From: Zopfochytrium polystomum | Lineage: Eukaryota > Chytridiomycota > Chytridiomycetes > Chytridiales > Chytridiaceae | Assembly: GCA_025765615.1 (NCBI GenBank) | Contig: JAIVFJ010000534.1 | Span: forward strand, 1-27,135 | DNA: 27,135 bases | Reading direction: 5' to 3' | Part shown: piece by piece, positions 1 through 10,900 of the stretch | Position numbering within the stretch: position 1 is the stretch's first letter | Layout: the number at the start of each line of letters is the position of its first letter | Made by a program: the position numbers and the translations under genes | Notes under the pieces: model-generated | The model's database searches: none | The model's input: the letters and a program-made list of their open reading frames with translations, nothing else | Told to the model about the DNA's origin: nothing

Positions 1-2138
1 TTCTCATTTTATTCTTGTTGCTCATCGCCGTTGCGTCGTCTGGCACCGCTGGAGCCCACCGCACAACCACCTGGCACGTTCGTCGATCATGCCCAGAACC
101 GCAGCACTGCCCACATTTCCGCTGTCGCCCCACAACTTCAACAAGCTCAAACTGACTTGGAATGCGAGTAGTCGCTTTTGCTGCAATCCGCATTTGCTGC
201 GAGTTTTTCGGCCTTCCACGAGCAGCTGCGATCTTTGGGTCCAAAATTGTCTGCTGGATCGGCCCGCTCGCGATCACCTGTGACTGTTCTAGCAAACGCT
301 GCTTCTTTGCCACGGCATGCTGACAGCACTTGCCATGGCAGCAGTTAGCTGTGTATCCAGTGATGATACTGGAATCAGAGAAGCTGGTTCTTCAGTAGCT
401 TTAACGATCCGCCAATGTGAATGGACATCTTCTTTTTCATTGCAAGATTGCTTGACAGCTTCGTGGAGATCTCGTGAACAGGGGAGCCCCATTGAAGCAC
501 GGAAACGACCTGTGCAAGTGGAGTCCAATGGCAGTTGTGTGGCCGTGTCCAGCTGTTGAGCAATGAAGTCCAGCGCGTAGCGCGAAATCGTTGTCCAACC
601 AGGTTGAAGGTAGGGATGTCGAAGGCGTAACGGCTGCTTAGATATAGATAGCAAACTCTTGTATCGCTCACTTTCTTGCTGATGCATCAGATAGCGTTCA
701 ATGCTATAAAAGCTCCGAGAAGGTCATTTTCGATTCTTCAAGGTACTTCTTGATGACAGCGTGAATGCCCTCAACACGAGAAGTGGTTGTGTTGCCGAGA
801 TGCGCTTCAGATCCGTCCAGGCGTCAACAAAGCGTTCCTTGTGCTCGTACCATTTTTCTACATAACCAACAGCAGTTGGCCAGCACTCAGAATAGGTCGC
901 TCTGAGTCGAGTTGTTGACTCCATAAATTGCTCCTCAGTTTTTGAATAGACAGCGCATTCCAGTCTCGCATGAACATCTCATATGCTTTGCCGGCACCAC
1001 CGCCTGTGAAAATGGGTTTAACGTTGGCAACGACATTCTTGTTGATATGCCATCGGCAGAGAAGATTGCTTGCATCAGGAAAGACTTCCGACAAGGCGTT
1101 CATGAGTGCAAGCTCCCGATCTGTCAAAACAACGCTCGGCTGTTGTCCATTCAACAACTCCGAAAGCTGTTGCAAGGCCCACTTATAATCATCAGTCTCT
1201 TCACGTGAAAGAAAAGCGAATGCAACATTGAGTGTAGAACCGTTCTCTGAAACTGTGACAATATGAGGAGGGGCAGCTGAAACTTGTTGTCTTGTAATGT
1301 GCAGTCCATCAGAAGTACAGAAGGTCGTGCACAGAAGCTTTTGATAGCGCCGGCAGCCGCAAAGAAGAGATGTTGAACAGCCCTGTTGTAGGATCACGCT
1401 GATATGAATTATGATAGCCAGAAGCCTGCAGTCGGTCAAGTAGCGCTTCCATTGATGTCCGACCTCCAAGCTCGTCCATCTTAAACTTCTGCCGCATGTT
1501 CACAACATCTTTCGGGACAATGAGTACGTCTGGAAACCTCGATCGAAGCGAGTTCATAATGTGACGATTCCCTGCACCATCAGCTACGAGTGATCGGAAG
1601 AGTTTCTTGGCGTCGGGTGGAAGCCTTCTCGCTGCAGCCAGCGATCGGAAGCCGTCAGGAGAGCATGAATGCGATCCGTTTGTAAACAAGCTCCAAAGAC
1701 CGCGATTCGTGCCAGATCCGATGAGCCTGCCTGTCAACTTGAAAGTGCATTCAATGCAGTGGGTGCTGGTATTGCGCGACGTTTTTGAGTTTCTTCCGGT
1801 CGGTGAGGCTCTTTTCGAAACTTGCCGCCTTGAACACACGCAATCTGAACTCGCTGATAATTGCTGCTAGTTTTCTTTACTGCGTAGCCGTGCCGAGTTG
1901 CGAACTGCACCACAAAGTCGAATAGGGAATTCTTCGACTGGAAGGTTTGGTCGACTGGCGGTGCTGTCCGAAAATCATCCATTGTGGTGTGAAAGGGAAG
2001 ACAATCAAAAGCGAAGACAAACGACAGTGGTTCAACGGCCTCCAGCGCAATCGGAAGGGGGGGGTCTACAGGTAGGCGGTCCCTTGAAATAATCGTATCT
2101 CTTGGCAACAAAAGAAGACGCCACACTCGTGAGAACAT
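1..2138 (-). pseudogene. Mutator-like (MULE) transposase, frameshifted, runs off left edge
   Basis: This is a DDE transposase relic read right to left. An N-terminal FAR1-like DNA-binding region lies at about 1982-1750 (starts at ATG 1982 or 2138), followed by a spacer to about 1390 and then the MULE catalytic core. The three catalytic acidic residues remain legible, but in different frames: Asp in LLMDCT near 1305, Asp in VVLTDRE near 1115, and Glu in TTTSRVEG near 775. Behind the core lie a SWIM-like Cys stretch (GLPC, about 490) and a C-terminal zinc knuckle. At least six frame changes are needed, near 1790, 1390, 1270, 937 (an A5 run), 808 and 325, so no single product can be made. Frame is still open at base 1, so the 3' end may lie outside the window. 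I did not find terminal inverted repeats. The family assignment is firm; exact breakpoints are approximate. Confidence 0.85.
74..115 (-). other. Zinc knuckle (CX2CX4HX4C) of the MULE transposase
   Basis: Minus-strand reading gives CGQCCGSGHDRRTC, a CCHC zinc knuckle. Just upstream in the same frame is a basic GRPKN stretch and a TTRIPSQFELVE segment. This order is typical of the C-terminus of fungal MULE transposases (family knowledge). The frame differs from the preceding SWIM-like exon at 289-687, so a frameshift separates them. Confidence 0.75.
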
Positions 2139-3034
2139 GGTTGCGCGACATTAGTGCCGTCTCACTGGCCTGAGTCAAACTCGTCAGGGAGGAAGAGACG
2201 TCTTACGCAGCAACTCCCCAATTCTGGAATGGTATGGCGCTAAAGGCTATTACTGCAAGTGGATCAACCGTTCGCTCACGGGGGAAGGTCTCCACGAGGC
2301 GAAGTGAGGATAACGGCGCGCCTGGCATCGGTGGCCGCAACCTTTGTCGGCCCACTTATTTATCAGAGGCCCCGCCCTTGCAAGCTGGTGAGAGGCGAGA
2401 GAGGAGAGAAACAAATTTCACAATGGAATGGCACAGAGACTACGCCTTGGATTTCAATGCTGGAACTGGATTCTGTCTTGGGTCCCTCCCTCGCCGGCGA
2501 GCAGCCCCGCCTCTCTCAAATATCTTCGATTACTTCACCGCACCTACAACCTCCACCCCCGCAAGCGCGGACGGACCCTCCCCCTTGTTCTCAATTGATG
2601 GTGCATGGCACCAGTAGCATGATGACTGGAATGGATTCGCTCGGGCCACTTATGACGGAAGCGCAAGGCTTCTAGGATGACCACTCAGGCAGGTCGCGAC
2701 GAGAGAGAAAGCGCTGCGTGCGTTTGCTACGAGAGCCTGAAACCGCGCGGCGAAGAATACAACGAACATTCAGATTGAGGCCAATCGGCTGTGTGCGCCG
2801 ACCTGATCATTGAGAGGGCCGATGAGAACGAGCGCGAATGAACAGCACAAATGGCAAATCCGAAGGGTGAAGGAATTGGTCGCCGGTGGCAAGCGGACGT
2901 ATGTATGATCGACAGACCTGGAAGCGGGGGTGTTTTGTGTCTCTTTGTGGCACCCAGCCCCCATTGCCCCGATTGGCAATTCGGTCTAAAATTGTCTGCC
3001 CCTTTCCTGCATATTCCCAAACCCAAACGTTCGT
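2139..3034. other. No supported gene; spacer between MULE relic and kelch gene A
   Basis: Open frames here, such as 2259-2675 plus, are short, low-complexity and resemble nothing I recognise. A TATA-like tttatttat stretch near 2357 and purine-rich runs near 2393-2412 are visible, but I cannot tie them to a transcript. The MULE left-hand boundary probably lies in the first part of this stretch. Confidence 0.4.
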
Positions 3035-3394
3035 GTGCTGCGCCCACAACCAGCCCACACCATCGCTGATAACCCCAAACGACCACCGCCCAAGGGCGGC
3101 CCTCGCCTACCTCTCATGATCCGGGAGAACGCAGCAGCTGAGAGCGCCCTTTCTGTCGCCGACATCCGTGCGGTCACCCACTCCCTGCTGGCCATCAGCC
3201 TCATGCCCAAGGCGAGCCGTCCCCACCTCGTCCCATCCGCGTCGCCGGGCCCAGCAGCAAGGGGCACGAGGCGCCAATTGCCGCGGCTGGTCGGTAGCCG
3301 GCGGTCGAGGCGCAGATCTCGTCTGCCACCACCACCAACAAATGGATCTGGATCGCCCCCAACCGGATCGATCGCGCTCGGATGGTCGCTCCTC

Positions 3395-6300
3395 ATGTAT
3401 CTACTTTTGGGCCTGACTTGCTCAGCATTGAGGACAGGCGCTGCAACCTCCATTCCATGGAAGGACATGTCGGCTCTCGTCTCCATCGACAGCGTTGGCC
3501 TTTTTTCGATCAACGGCCGCGTCGGGACCGCAGGGACTCGCTTTGGACCGTACTACAGCCCCACTCTGACAGGTACGCTCGGTTCGGCACCGACCACTAA
3601 AAGAATCTAACATCTAGCCACGTCAACATAGATATCAACGCTTTCGGCAAAGCAGAATTTGACGCCAGCTCGTACAACGTATGGAAGATCGACAGTACCA
3701 CGGCGATGATTTCGCAGGTCGCAATCAAGCGTCCCAGGGATCTTCGGTTCGGCTTCAATTGCGCAAAAGACGTTAAAGCCACCAGTTTTTACTGCACTGG
3801 TGGGTGGACTCTATGCACATATTAGAGCGTACCACTCACTCCTGCTCCACACAGGTGGATTCAATCTTTCTTTGAATACTACGGATATCGCCCCTCTACG
3901 TCGCCGATGCCAAGAGCCAAAACTTGACGGTTGTGCGGGTGGGGTTCACGGGATCTCCACCGGGACCATCAAGAGGATTCATTGGACGGGGTCTTCATGC
4001 GTCTGCCCTGATTGGGAGCAAGCTCTTCCTTTTTGGTAAGCTTCTGGTTGTGTCGCGGTTTTAGACCTAACCTGCCCCCCTTTTCGAATAGGCGGCCTCC
4101 CGTGCCTCTTTTGCAAGAAGCCAATGTGGGATGTAACGACCACCGGCGTCATCGACGTCAGCAACCCATCTCGGCCGACCCACACGTGGATCACCGGCAC
4201 CTCAAAGGGCAGCCCCACCCTACAGCAGTTCGCCGGCTCCTGCGCCGTCACCCTCCCCAACGGCCGCGCGCTGATCATCGGCGGCCTCGGCTCCAGCGAC
4301 GGCACCACGTTCGCACCCCTCGCCAACCTCCTCTGGCTCTTCGACCCCGTCGCCGTCACCTACACCGCGGTGCCGACGAAAAGCGGCAGCGCAGCGCCGT
4401 CCCCCGGCTGGGGCATGTCTTGCGCGCTGTCGAGCGACGGAAAGGCGGTCTTTGTCCACGGCGGGTGCGACCCCTCCGGCGTCGCGGCGGGCGGTGACTA
4501 CGATGCGGTCGCAGGCCGGGCAGCCGACGGACGGCGCGGTGTACAAGGTGGACGTTGCGAACGTCGTTGGCGGCGGCGGCGGGGCCGTGTGGACGAAGAT
4601 CCCGGACGCGAGCGGGCTCGGGCCGGGGCCGCGGTGTTTTGGGAGTGCGGCGATGTATCGCGATTTGTTTGTTGTTGTTGGTGGGCAGATGGGGGTCGCG
4701 AGCGGTGACGACCTGGCGAGCACGACGGGAAACGCGAGGCTGACGGGGCCGGCGGCGGCGGCGGCGAGGAAGAAGAAGCTGGGGGACAAGAGCCGGGCTG
4801 TTCCGTCGAGTAAAGGGAAGAAGACGACGAAGAAGAGTTCGAAGGCGAAGGGCAGTGATAGAGGAGTGACGACGAAGCGGAAGTCGAAAAAGAAGGCGGT
4901 GACGAAACCCGCGAAGACGTCACAATCGAAGTCAGCAGCAAAGAAGGCACGGTCGAAGCCAGCAGTAAAGAAGGCGGAGTCGAAGCCAACTCCAAAGCTG
5001 AAGCCATCGACAAGGGGGAAGCCTGTGATATCAGCTGTGGTCAACAAGAAAACTGCGATTCTATCCAACTTAAGACCAGCAAAATCGGGGTCGACGTCGA
5101 GTGGAGCGGAAAAGCTTGCAGAGATGACCCCAGAGTCGTTTGTGGGCGCAGTGAAATCGATGCACTCGGCCATCGGCCTGGCACTCCGAGATATGGTCGA
5201 GAACGACGCTGCCTCCGCATCTGGTCGCGCGCCGCTCCAACTCTGCGCCGCACCAGGGTCTGTTTACGCCCAACGAGTTGATGCAAGATGACGTTTTTAG
5301 GTGCCGAGGACGACTTGATCACGCTTGATTCGGCCGACGTCGGACGCCGTGGTTTCGGCCTTCCAAACAAGCGGTGACGACTCTGGACTGTTCTTTTTCA
5401 ACTCAGCAAACGTCCTCGTGGGTCCCGTCTGTCGACACGCTGAACATTGGCATGGCGCCCCAGTCTTTCCCGCCCCCTGCAAGCACCACCTCGACGCGGA
5501 CGTCCCCGTCCACCAAGCCTGTGGTGACAATTCGCTCCGCCGACAAAGACAGCGGCACCCACAACAGCATCCAAAGAAGCGCCGAAATCCGGGCTGTCAC
5601 CCGGCGCGATCGCCGGAATCGTCATCGGCTGCTTTGCGATCCTCGCGCTCATTCCCATGCTGGTATGCCTCATCGTACCAGCGATCCGGAAGAAGCGCGC
5701 CGAAAACGCAGACGGGCAGCCCGAAATGACCGGAAGCCAACAGCGAAGGCCGCCAGCGCGGCCTCAGCTTCTCCAGCACCGCGACCAACAACAGCTTCAA
5801 AGACTTTCTGAACCGCTTCCGCAAAAAACCGGAGCGCCGGCCGGTCCTGGCGTCGCCGACCGTCGTGCAGATCAAAAAGCCAAAGTGGAAGTTTTGGGCA
5901 AGAGACCCGTCGTCGTCCTCCTCGGTGCCGCCGTCGGAGCAGTCTTTCGTAGGTCATCAGGAACCCGGACAGGCAAGTTTACACCCCGGACTTTCTGCCT
6001 CCGGGGTACTTGCTGGCGCCGCCACCGTCATCGGGCGCACCGCCCGTCGAGCCGTCGCCGTGGATGACGGACCATTCGCGGCGGCAGCAGACCCAGCAGA
6101 GGCAACAACAGCAGCTCCAGCCCGGGACGGACGTCGTGGCGGTGCTGACACCCGCGGACGTCGCGGCGGCTGTAGACCTCTCCGCGCTGCCGAGCAACCT
6201 CCCGCGGCGCGCGACCGGGCGCGCGCGCGAAGTCGGCCAGAGCCGGTTCCTCGACGTCACGAAAAACACCGTCATCCCCGTCCTCGCGCCGATCCAAGAA

Positions 6301-6939
6301 GTCTTCCACCAGCACCCGTGGGCGTCCACCAACTCGGCATCCGCCCTACTCCTCGTCGTCGTCCTTCCTCGTCATCCTCGTCGGCGTACTCCTCCATGCA
6401 GCAGCCCGTGACCGACGTGATCGGGCTCAGCGCCGAGTTTGAGAACACGCTGTTCCGCGTGCTCGGCGACCTCAGCCGCATCCCGCTGACGCCGGCGCGC
6501 CCCTGGGTCGCTGGGGCTCGAGCTGGCGTCGATGCCGCTGCGGACGGTGAGCCTCGACGCCGCCGGACCCGGCGGTCGGGCACGAGGTGTCGAAGGCGCT
6601 GCAGACGGAGATTCGGTTCCAGTGCATGTACTGCCATACGCCAAAGAAGGTGGACGAGTTGGAGCTGCGGTATGGGGACGTTGTGGTGCTCAGGTATGGG
6701 AAAGTTGGGAATATGCGTTTCTATTTTCTTTCTTCTCGCCGATGGGCCTAATCGCTTTTTCTCTTGCCTGTCTCTACATGAAAAAACGATCATTCCACAG
6801 GAAATTCTACCACGACGGCTGGGCGTACGGCATCAACTTTTCCCTTCAAACGTCGGGCGTGTTCCCCATCTTTTACGTCGAGGAAGCAACGGAGTTGCCA
6901 ACGCCAAACTCCTTCGCGATTTTCCCACCTCGCCGCTAG
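3395..6939 (+). pseudogene. Kelch-TM-SH3 protein, copy A, frame-eroded paralogue
   Basis: This is a tandem paralogue of the intact gene at 7903-11650. In order it shows a signal peptide (ATG 3395, MYLLLGLTCSAL; in-frame ATGs back to 3035 also exist), a kelch propeller (GRALIIGGLG, AVFVHGGCD and DLFVVVGGQ blades), a Lys/Ser/Ala-rich stalk (about 4750-5030), one membrane helix (about 5600-5670), a basic tail, and an SH3 domain ending GVFPIFYVEEA. Introns at 3573-3631, 3800-3854, 4036-4091 and 6694-6800 match copy B in position and phase. Roughly ten single-base frame changes interrupt it, near 3890, 4505, 5250, 5298, 5400, 5595, 5750, 5975, 6390, 6510 and 6560. The one near 6560 is an extra G relative to copy B. 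Protein-level similarity to B continues across every shift, so decay is recent relative to the duplication. Clustered assembly error is the alternative. Confidence 0.8.
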
Positions 6940-7422
6940 GTACACGGTGTACAATGCGGGCGAGAGCGAGCCGTTACATTGATGAGTCGGTGGGAACGTT
7001 GGATGCATCATGCGGATTTTTTGTTCGTCGGAGTCGTCTTCGTCGTCTCTGGCGCGGACCGGTGGGTCTATGACGATGTGTGTGTCGTGTACACCAAATA
7101 CCAAATAAAAATGCGAGATTGTCGAGTTGAAACGGCAGCTGGTATGAAAGTATTTAAGCAAGGAGCGCGATCGTGGGACGGTTTGCTTGTTTATTCATGG
7201 GGTAGATTTGGGGGGTGTGTCGATGGAGTCGGTGCAATTACATCTTGGTTCTGCCAAAGGCGTGTTTGGATTTCGACAAAAACAAGACAGGGTGTGTCTA
7301 CCAACTATTTATCCACAGAGACGTCAATTTCATGCGAAGTGTGCTGCGCCCGCCCCCGCCCGCCCGTGCCCTTCCGGCAGGCTGGCAGAGGGGCGGCAGG
7401 CCGCGGCCACGCCCGGAATGGC

Positions 7423-7453
<31 letters not shown>

Positions 7454-7680
7454 GCAAGCACACACAGTATCAAAACACACTCTCTCTTGCCCTCTCCTCC
7501 TCTCTCTCTTTGCTCACCGCCGCCTGCCGCCCGCCGCCGCCAAGGCCATCGCCGCCACCAATCACCCAGCCCGCGGCCTGCCTCCCTGCCACTCCCTGCT
7601 GCTGCTGGCAGACCAAAGTAGCTCATCACCTGGCCACTTGCAGCCAGGCAGTCGGGCTCTGCTGCCTGGCCGCAATTACA
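6940..7680. other. Intergenic between kelch copies A and B
   Basis: The stretch holds an AATAAA hexamer at 7104-7109, about 165 bp past the stop of copy A and a plausible poly(A) signal for it. It also holds a (CA)15 microsatellite and a pyrimidine-rich tract at about 7480-7515 upstream of copy B. No protein or RNA gene is supported. Confidence 0.45.
7426..7455. repeat. (CA)15 dinucleotide microsatellite
   Basis: Thirty bases of uninterrupted CA are followed by further short CA runs to about 7475. It lies roughly 430 bp upstream of the first in-frame ATG of kelch copy B. It is likely to vary in length between isolates. Confidence 0.95.
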
Positions 7681-7815
7681 CGATGAACAGAAGTCCGATC
7701 GCCCCGTTGCGCCGCTCTCGATCGCCTCTCGATCGACCCTTCCGCAGGAGGAAGCCATGGCAATGCCGGCAGCCGCTCTGCAGCAAGGGCGCAGCGGCCG
7801 GCGCCCGATAAAGCC

Positions 7816-7902
7816 ACCACCAGCCGCACACTCCTGCTCCTTCTCTGCTTCCTCTCTCTCGCCGCGGGCGTCGGATCCTCCTCTTCGATTGCTTGGAAAG
7901 AC
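7816..7902 (+). other. In-frame signal-peptide coding stretch upstream of the first ATG of copy B
   Basis: In the frame of copy B the bases before ATG 7903 read SRTLLLLLCFLSLAAG, followed by SSSSIAWKDM. The last segment aligns with SIPWKDM in copy A, where an ATG precedes a similar hydrophobic core. Copy B has no in-frame ATG back to the TGA at 7684-7686. The true start may therefore be an upstream spliced exon (ATGs at 7683 and 7757 are in other frames), a non-AUG codon, or a lost start. Confidence 0.6.
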
Positions 7903-10900
7903 ATGGCCGCGCTCGTCTCGTTGGACAACGTGGGGCTGTTTTCGATCAACGGCAGGACCGGGACGTCAACGACGCGGTTCGGGCCGTTTTACAGCCCGAC
8001 TTTAACCGGTGGGTGGCCGTGGAATTGTTTTTTTCGGTCTCGTACACAGGGAGCTGATCTGCCTGTTCGCCAGATGTCGATGCGTTTGGAATGGAAGAGT
8101 TCACGTCCAGCACAGCAAACTTGTGGTTCGTTGACAGCCGCACGGCCGAGATCTCGACGGCTGCCAATCAGAAAGCGAGCGACCTTCGGTTCGGCTTCAG
8201 TTGTGTGAAGGACAATGTTCTCCCGCGCTTTTATTGTACCGGTAAGTATGTCTGGGTGGCGGAACTTTGATTTCCCACCTGACAAAGATTGAAGGTGGTT
8301 TCGCCGAGTCGTTGAAGACGACCGACATTCCGTTTTACACGATCGACATGAAAGACCGGAAAATGAAAATATCGCGGATCGGATTCAGCCAGCGGCCACC
8401 TGGAAAATCGGTAGAATACATTGGCCGCGGCCTCCATGCCTCCGCTGTCATTGGGAATAAGCTGTTCCTGTTCGGTGAGTCGACCTGCGCATCTCCTTTT
8501 TCCAAAATTTAACCCGCCACTCTTTCAAAGGCGGTTTACCCTGTTTGTTCTGCAAAAAGCCAATGTGGGATGTTTCAACCACCGCCGTCATCGACATCAC
8601 CGACCCGCTGCAACCGACCCACAAGTGGCTGAAAGGGACGTCCAAAGGAACCCCCGCGCTGCAGCAATTCGCCGGCTCCTGCGCAGTAGCCCTGCCGAAC
8701 GGCCGCGCCCTAATCATCGGCGGCCTGACCATCAACGCCACTGGCCAAGCCGCGCCCCTCGCAAACGTCCTGTGGCAGTTCGACCCGGCCTCCTCCTCGT
8801 ACACCGCGATCCCGACAAAGAGCGGCACGGCGCCGTCCCCTGGCTGGGGCATGTCCTGCGCGCTGTCCACCGACGCAAAGTCTGTCTTTGTCCACGGCGG
8901 CTGCGACCCGTCGTGCGTCGCATCGGACGAGGATGCCGTCGGCGGCAACGGCGGGCCAAAAGACGCTGCAGTTTACAAGCTGGACGTCGCTAGCGTCACC
9001 CGCGGCGGCGCCGGCGCCGTGTGGACCAAGATTCCGGACGCGAAGGGAGCTGGGCCTGGCCCGAGGTGCTTTGCGTCGGCGGCGGCGTACCGGGATTTGT
9101 TTGTCGTTGTGGGCGGGCAGCAGAAGTTGAGCGGCGGGGACACGTCCGAATTGCTGGGAGTGGCGGGGAAGAAGTCGAAAAAGTCGGCGGCGGCCGCGAC
9201 GGCTCGTTCGGTTGGGCTGTCGAAGGCCAAGCGTCCGACGGCGGACAAGAAATCGAAAAAGGTATCATCTGGCGACGACGAGGACAAGAAGCGGCCGTCG
9301 AAGGGGAAGGAACCAAAGAAGGCGGAGCCGAAAGCCAAGGCCACCGCGGCCAAGGCCGGGACAAGCCGATCGGTTGGCTCGAATTTGGGAGCGCTGAATA
9401 ATGTGAAGGAGAAGTCAGGTGGCAACGTCGACGATGACAAACCCAAACTGGAGGGAGCAGAGATGACGAAGCCGAGCGCCAAAGCCGTTTCCAACGCAGA
9501 AGAGAAGCAACGGTCGATCGGACCACCCAAAGATCCCAAATCGCCGTCGGTCGATGCGTTAAAGAAAGAATCAGCACCGCCAAAGGAAAAGACAAAACCA
9601 TCGTCCGCCGCCGTGAGCAAAAAAGCATCGACGAAAAAGAAGAAGAAGAAAGGGAGCACAGTCACGGTCAAGAAGAAGCCGAAACCCAAGGCGAAGGCAA
9701 AATCGAAGGCGAAGGCCAAGGCGGGAGCACGAAATGCTGAGACGGACGAACCGGATTCCAGGTCGAAGAACTCGAAGTCGAAGGCGAAATCAGTGACAAG
9801 CTCGCCCCTCCCAAAGAAAAAATCGGCAACTTCTCCGAAGGCGCAAAACCCCCATATGGTTGTGCGACTTCGCTCATCAGCGCCGGCCATCGACTGGAGC
9901 GGGATTGGCCCAGAAGCGTTCATGGATGTGATGAAAACTATGCACTCGTCAATCAACGAGGCAATGCAGAGGGAGGAGTCGCCTACTTTGTCGAGTCTCC
10001 ACAAGCGCTCCGATCAGGAACTCGCTGACGACAGCCTCGTTGGAGAGTATACCTCCACGAAAGATGACCTGCCGGGCCTCGAGAGCGGCGACCAAACGGG
10101 CTTGTTCCTTTTCAACACTGCAACTTCGTCTTGGGAGACGAACGTTAAAACCCTGAATATCGGAGCGGCACCTCAGGTCGTTCAGATTCCCCCACGGCCG
10201 AGTTCGACCTCAACACAGCCGAGATCCCCTACGACAACATCCAAGGTCACCACTGTGTCACCGACGAAGTCTCCTTCGCCCACGGTTACTGAAACCCATC
10301 GAGTGTCCAAGCTCACACCTGGCGCAATTACGGCTATTGTCCTTGGAGGTCTGCTGGCCGCCGTTCTCGCAGCAGTCGCTGCATGCTTCGTTATTTACAG
10401 AAGGAAGAATAGAAACGCCGACGGTACGCAACAGTCCGTGGCAGCGGTTGCGAAAGAACTCAAAAAAGAACTCATGGAACGCATCAAAAAGACCGGAGAG
10501 CGCCGACCAATCCTGGGTGCGGCCGTGAAGAGCAAGAAGCCAAAGTGGAAAAAACCTCAAAAAAGAAGCGATGCGCCATCCGAGACATCATCGACTCGGT
10601 CATCAGACTCGCCAGTCCCCGTAATCAAGGAACCCGACCTTGAGATCCGCGGTCTCAGCTTCCTACCCCCCGGCTACAAATTACCCCCGCCGCCCAACAT
10701 GCGACCGCCAGCAGCTGCCCCGGCAGCAGACGAGTCCTCGCCGCTGCTGGAGCCGCCGTCGATCGCGAGAAGAAACAGCAGATCCTCGCTTCTTTCCCAC
10801 GCCGAGGTGGCCGCCGCGGACGACGACCACCCGGTCGTCCCTTCAAACATCCCCCGCATCGCAACCGGCCCCGCAAAGAGGCTTGGCCTCTACCGCTACG

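Noticed and set aside
2259..2675. 138-codon plus-strand frame as a possible gene
   Set aside because: Low-complexity Pro/Arg/Ser composition, no domain, no splice context and no counterpart near copy B.
4220..5173. 317-codon open frame on the minus strand
   Set aside because: Same artefact, opposite the Lys-rich stalk of kelch copy A.
7298..7758. Minus-strand frames with runs of VCVC
   Set aside because: They are produced by reading the CA microsatellite on the opposite strand.
8973..10004. 343-codon open frame on the minus strand, rich in Phe
   Set aside because: It is antisense to the Lys-rich stalk of kelch copy B. AAG codons read as CTT or TTC on the other strand, which removes stops; it has no independent domain.
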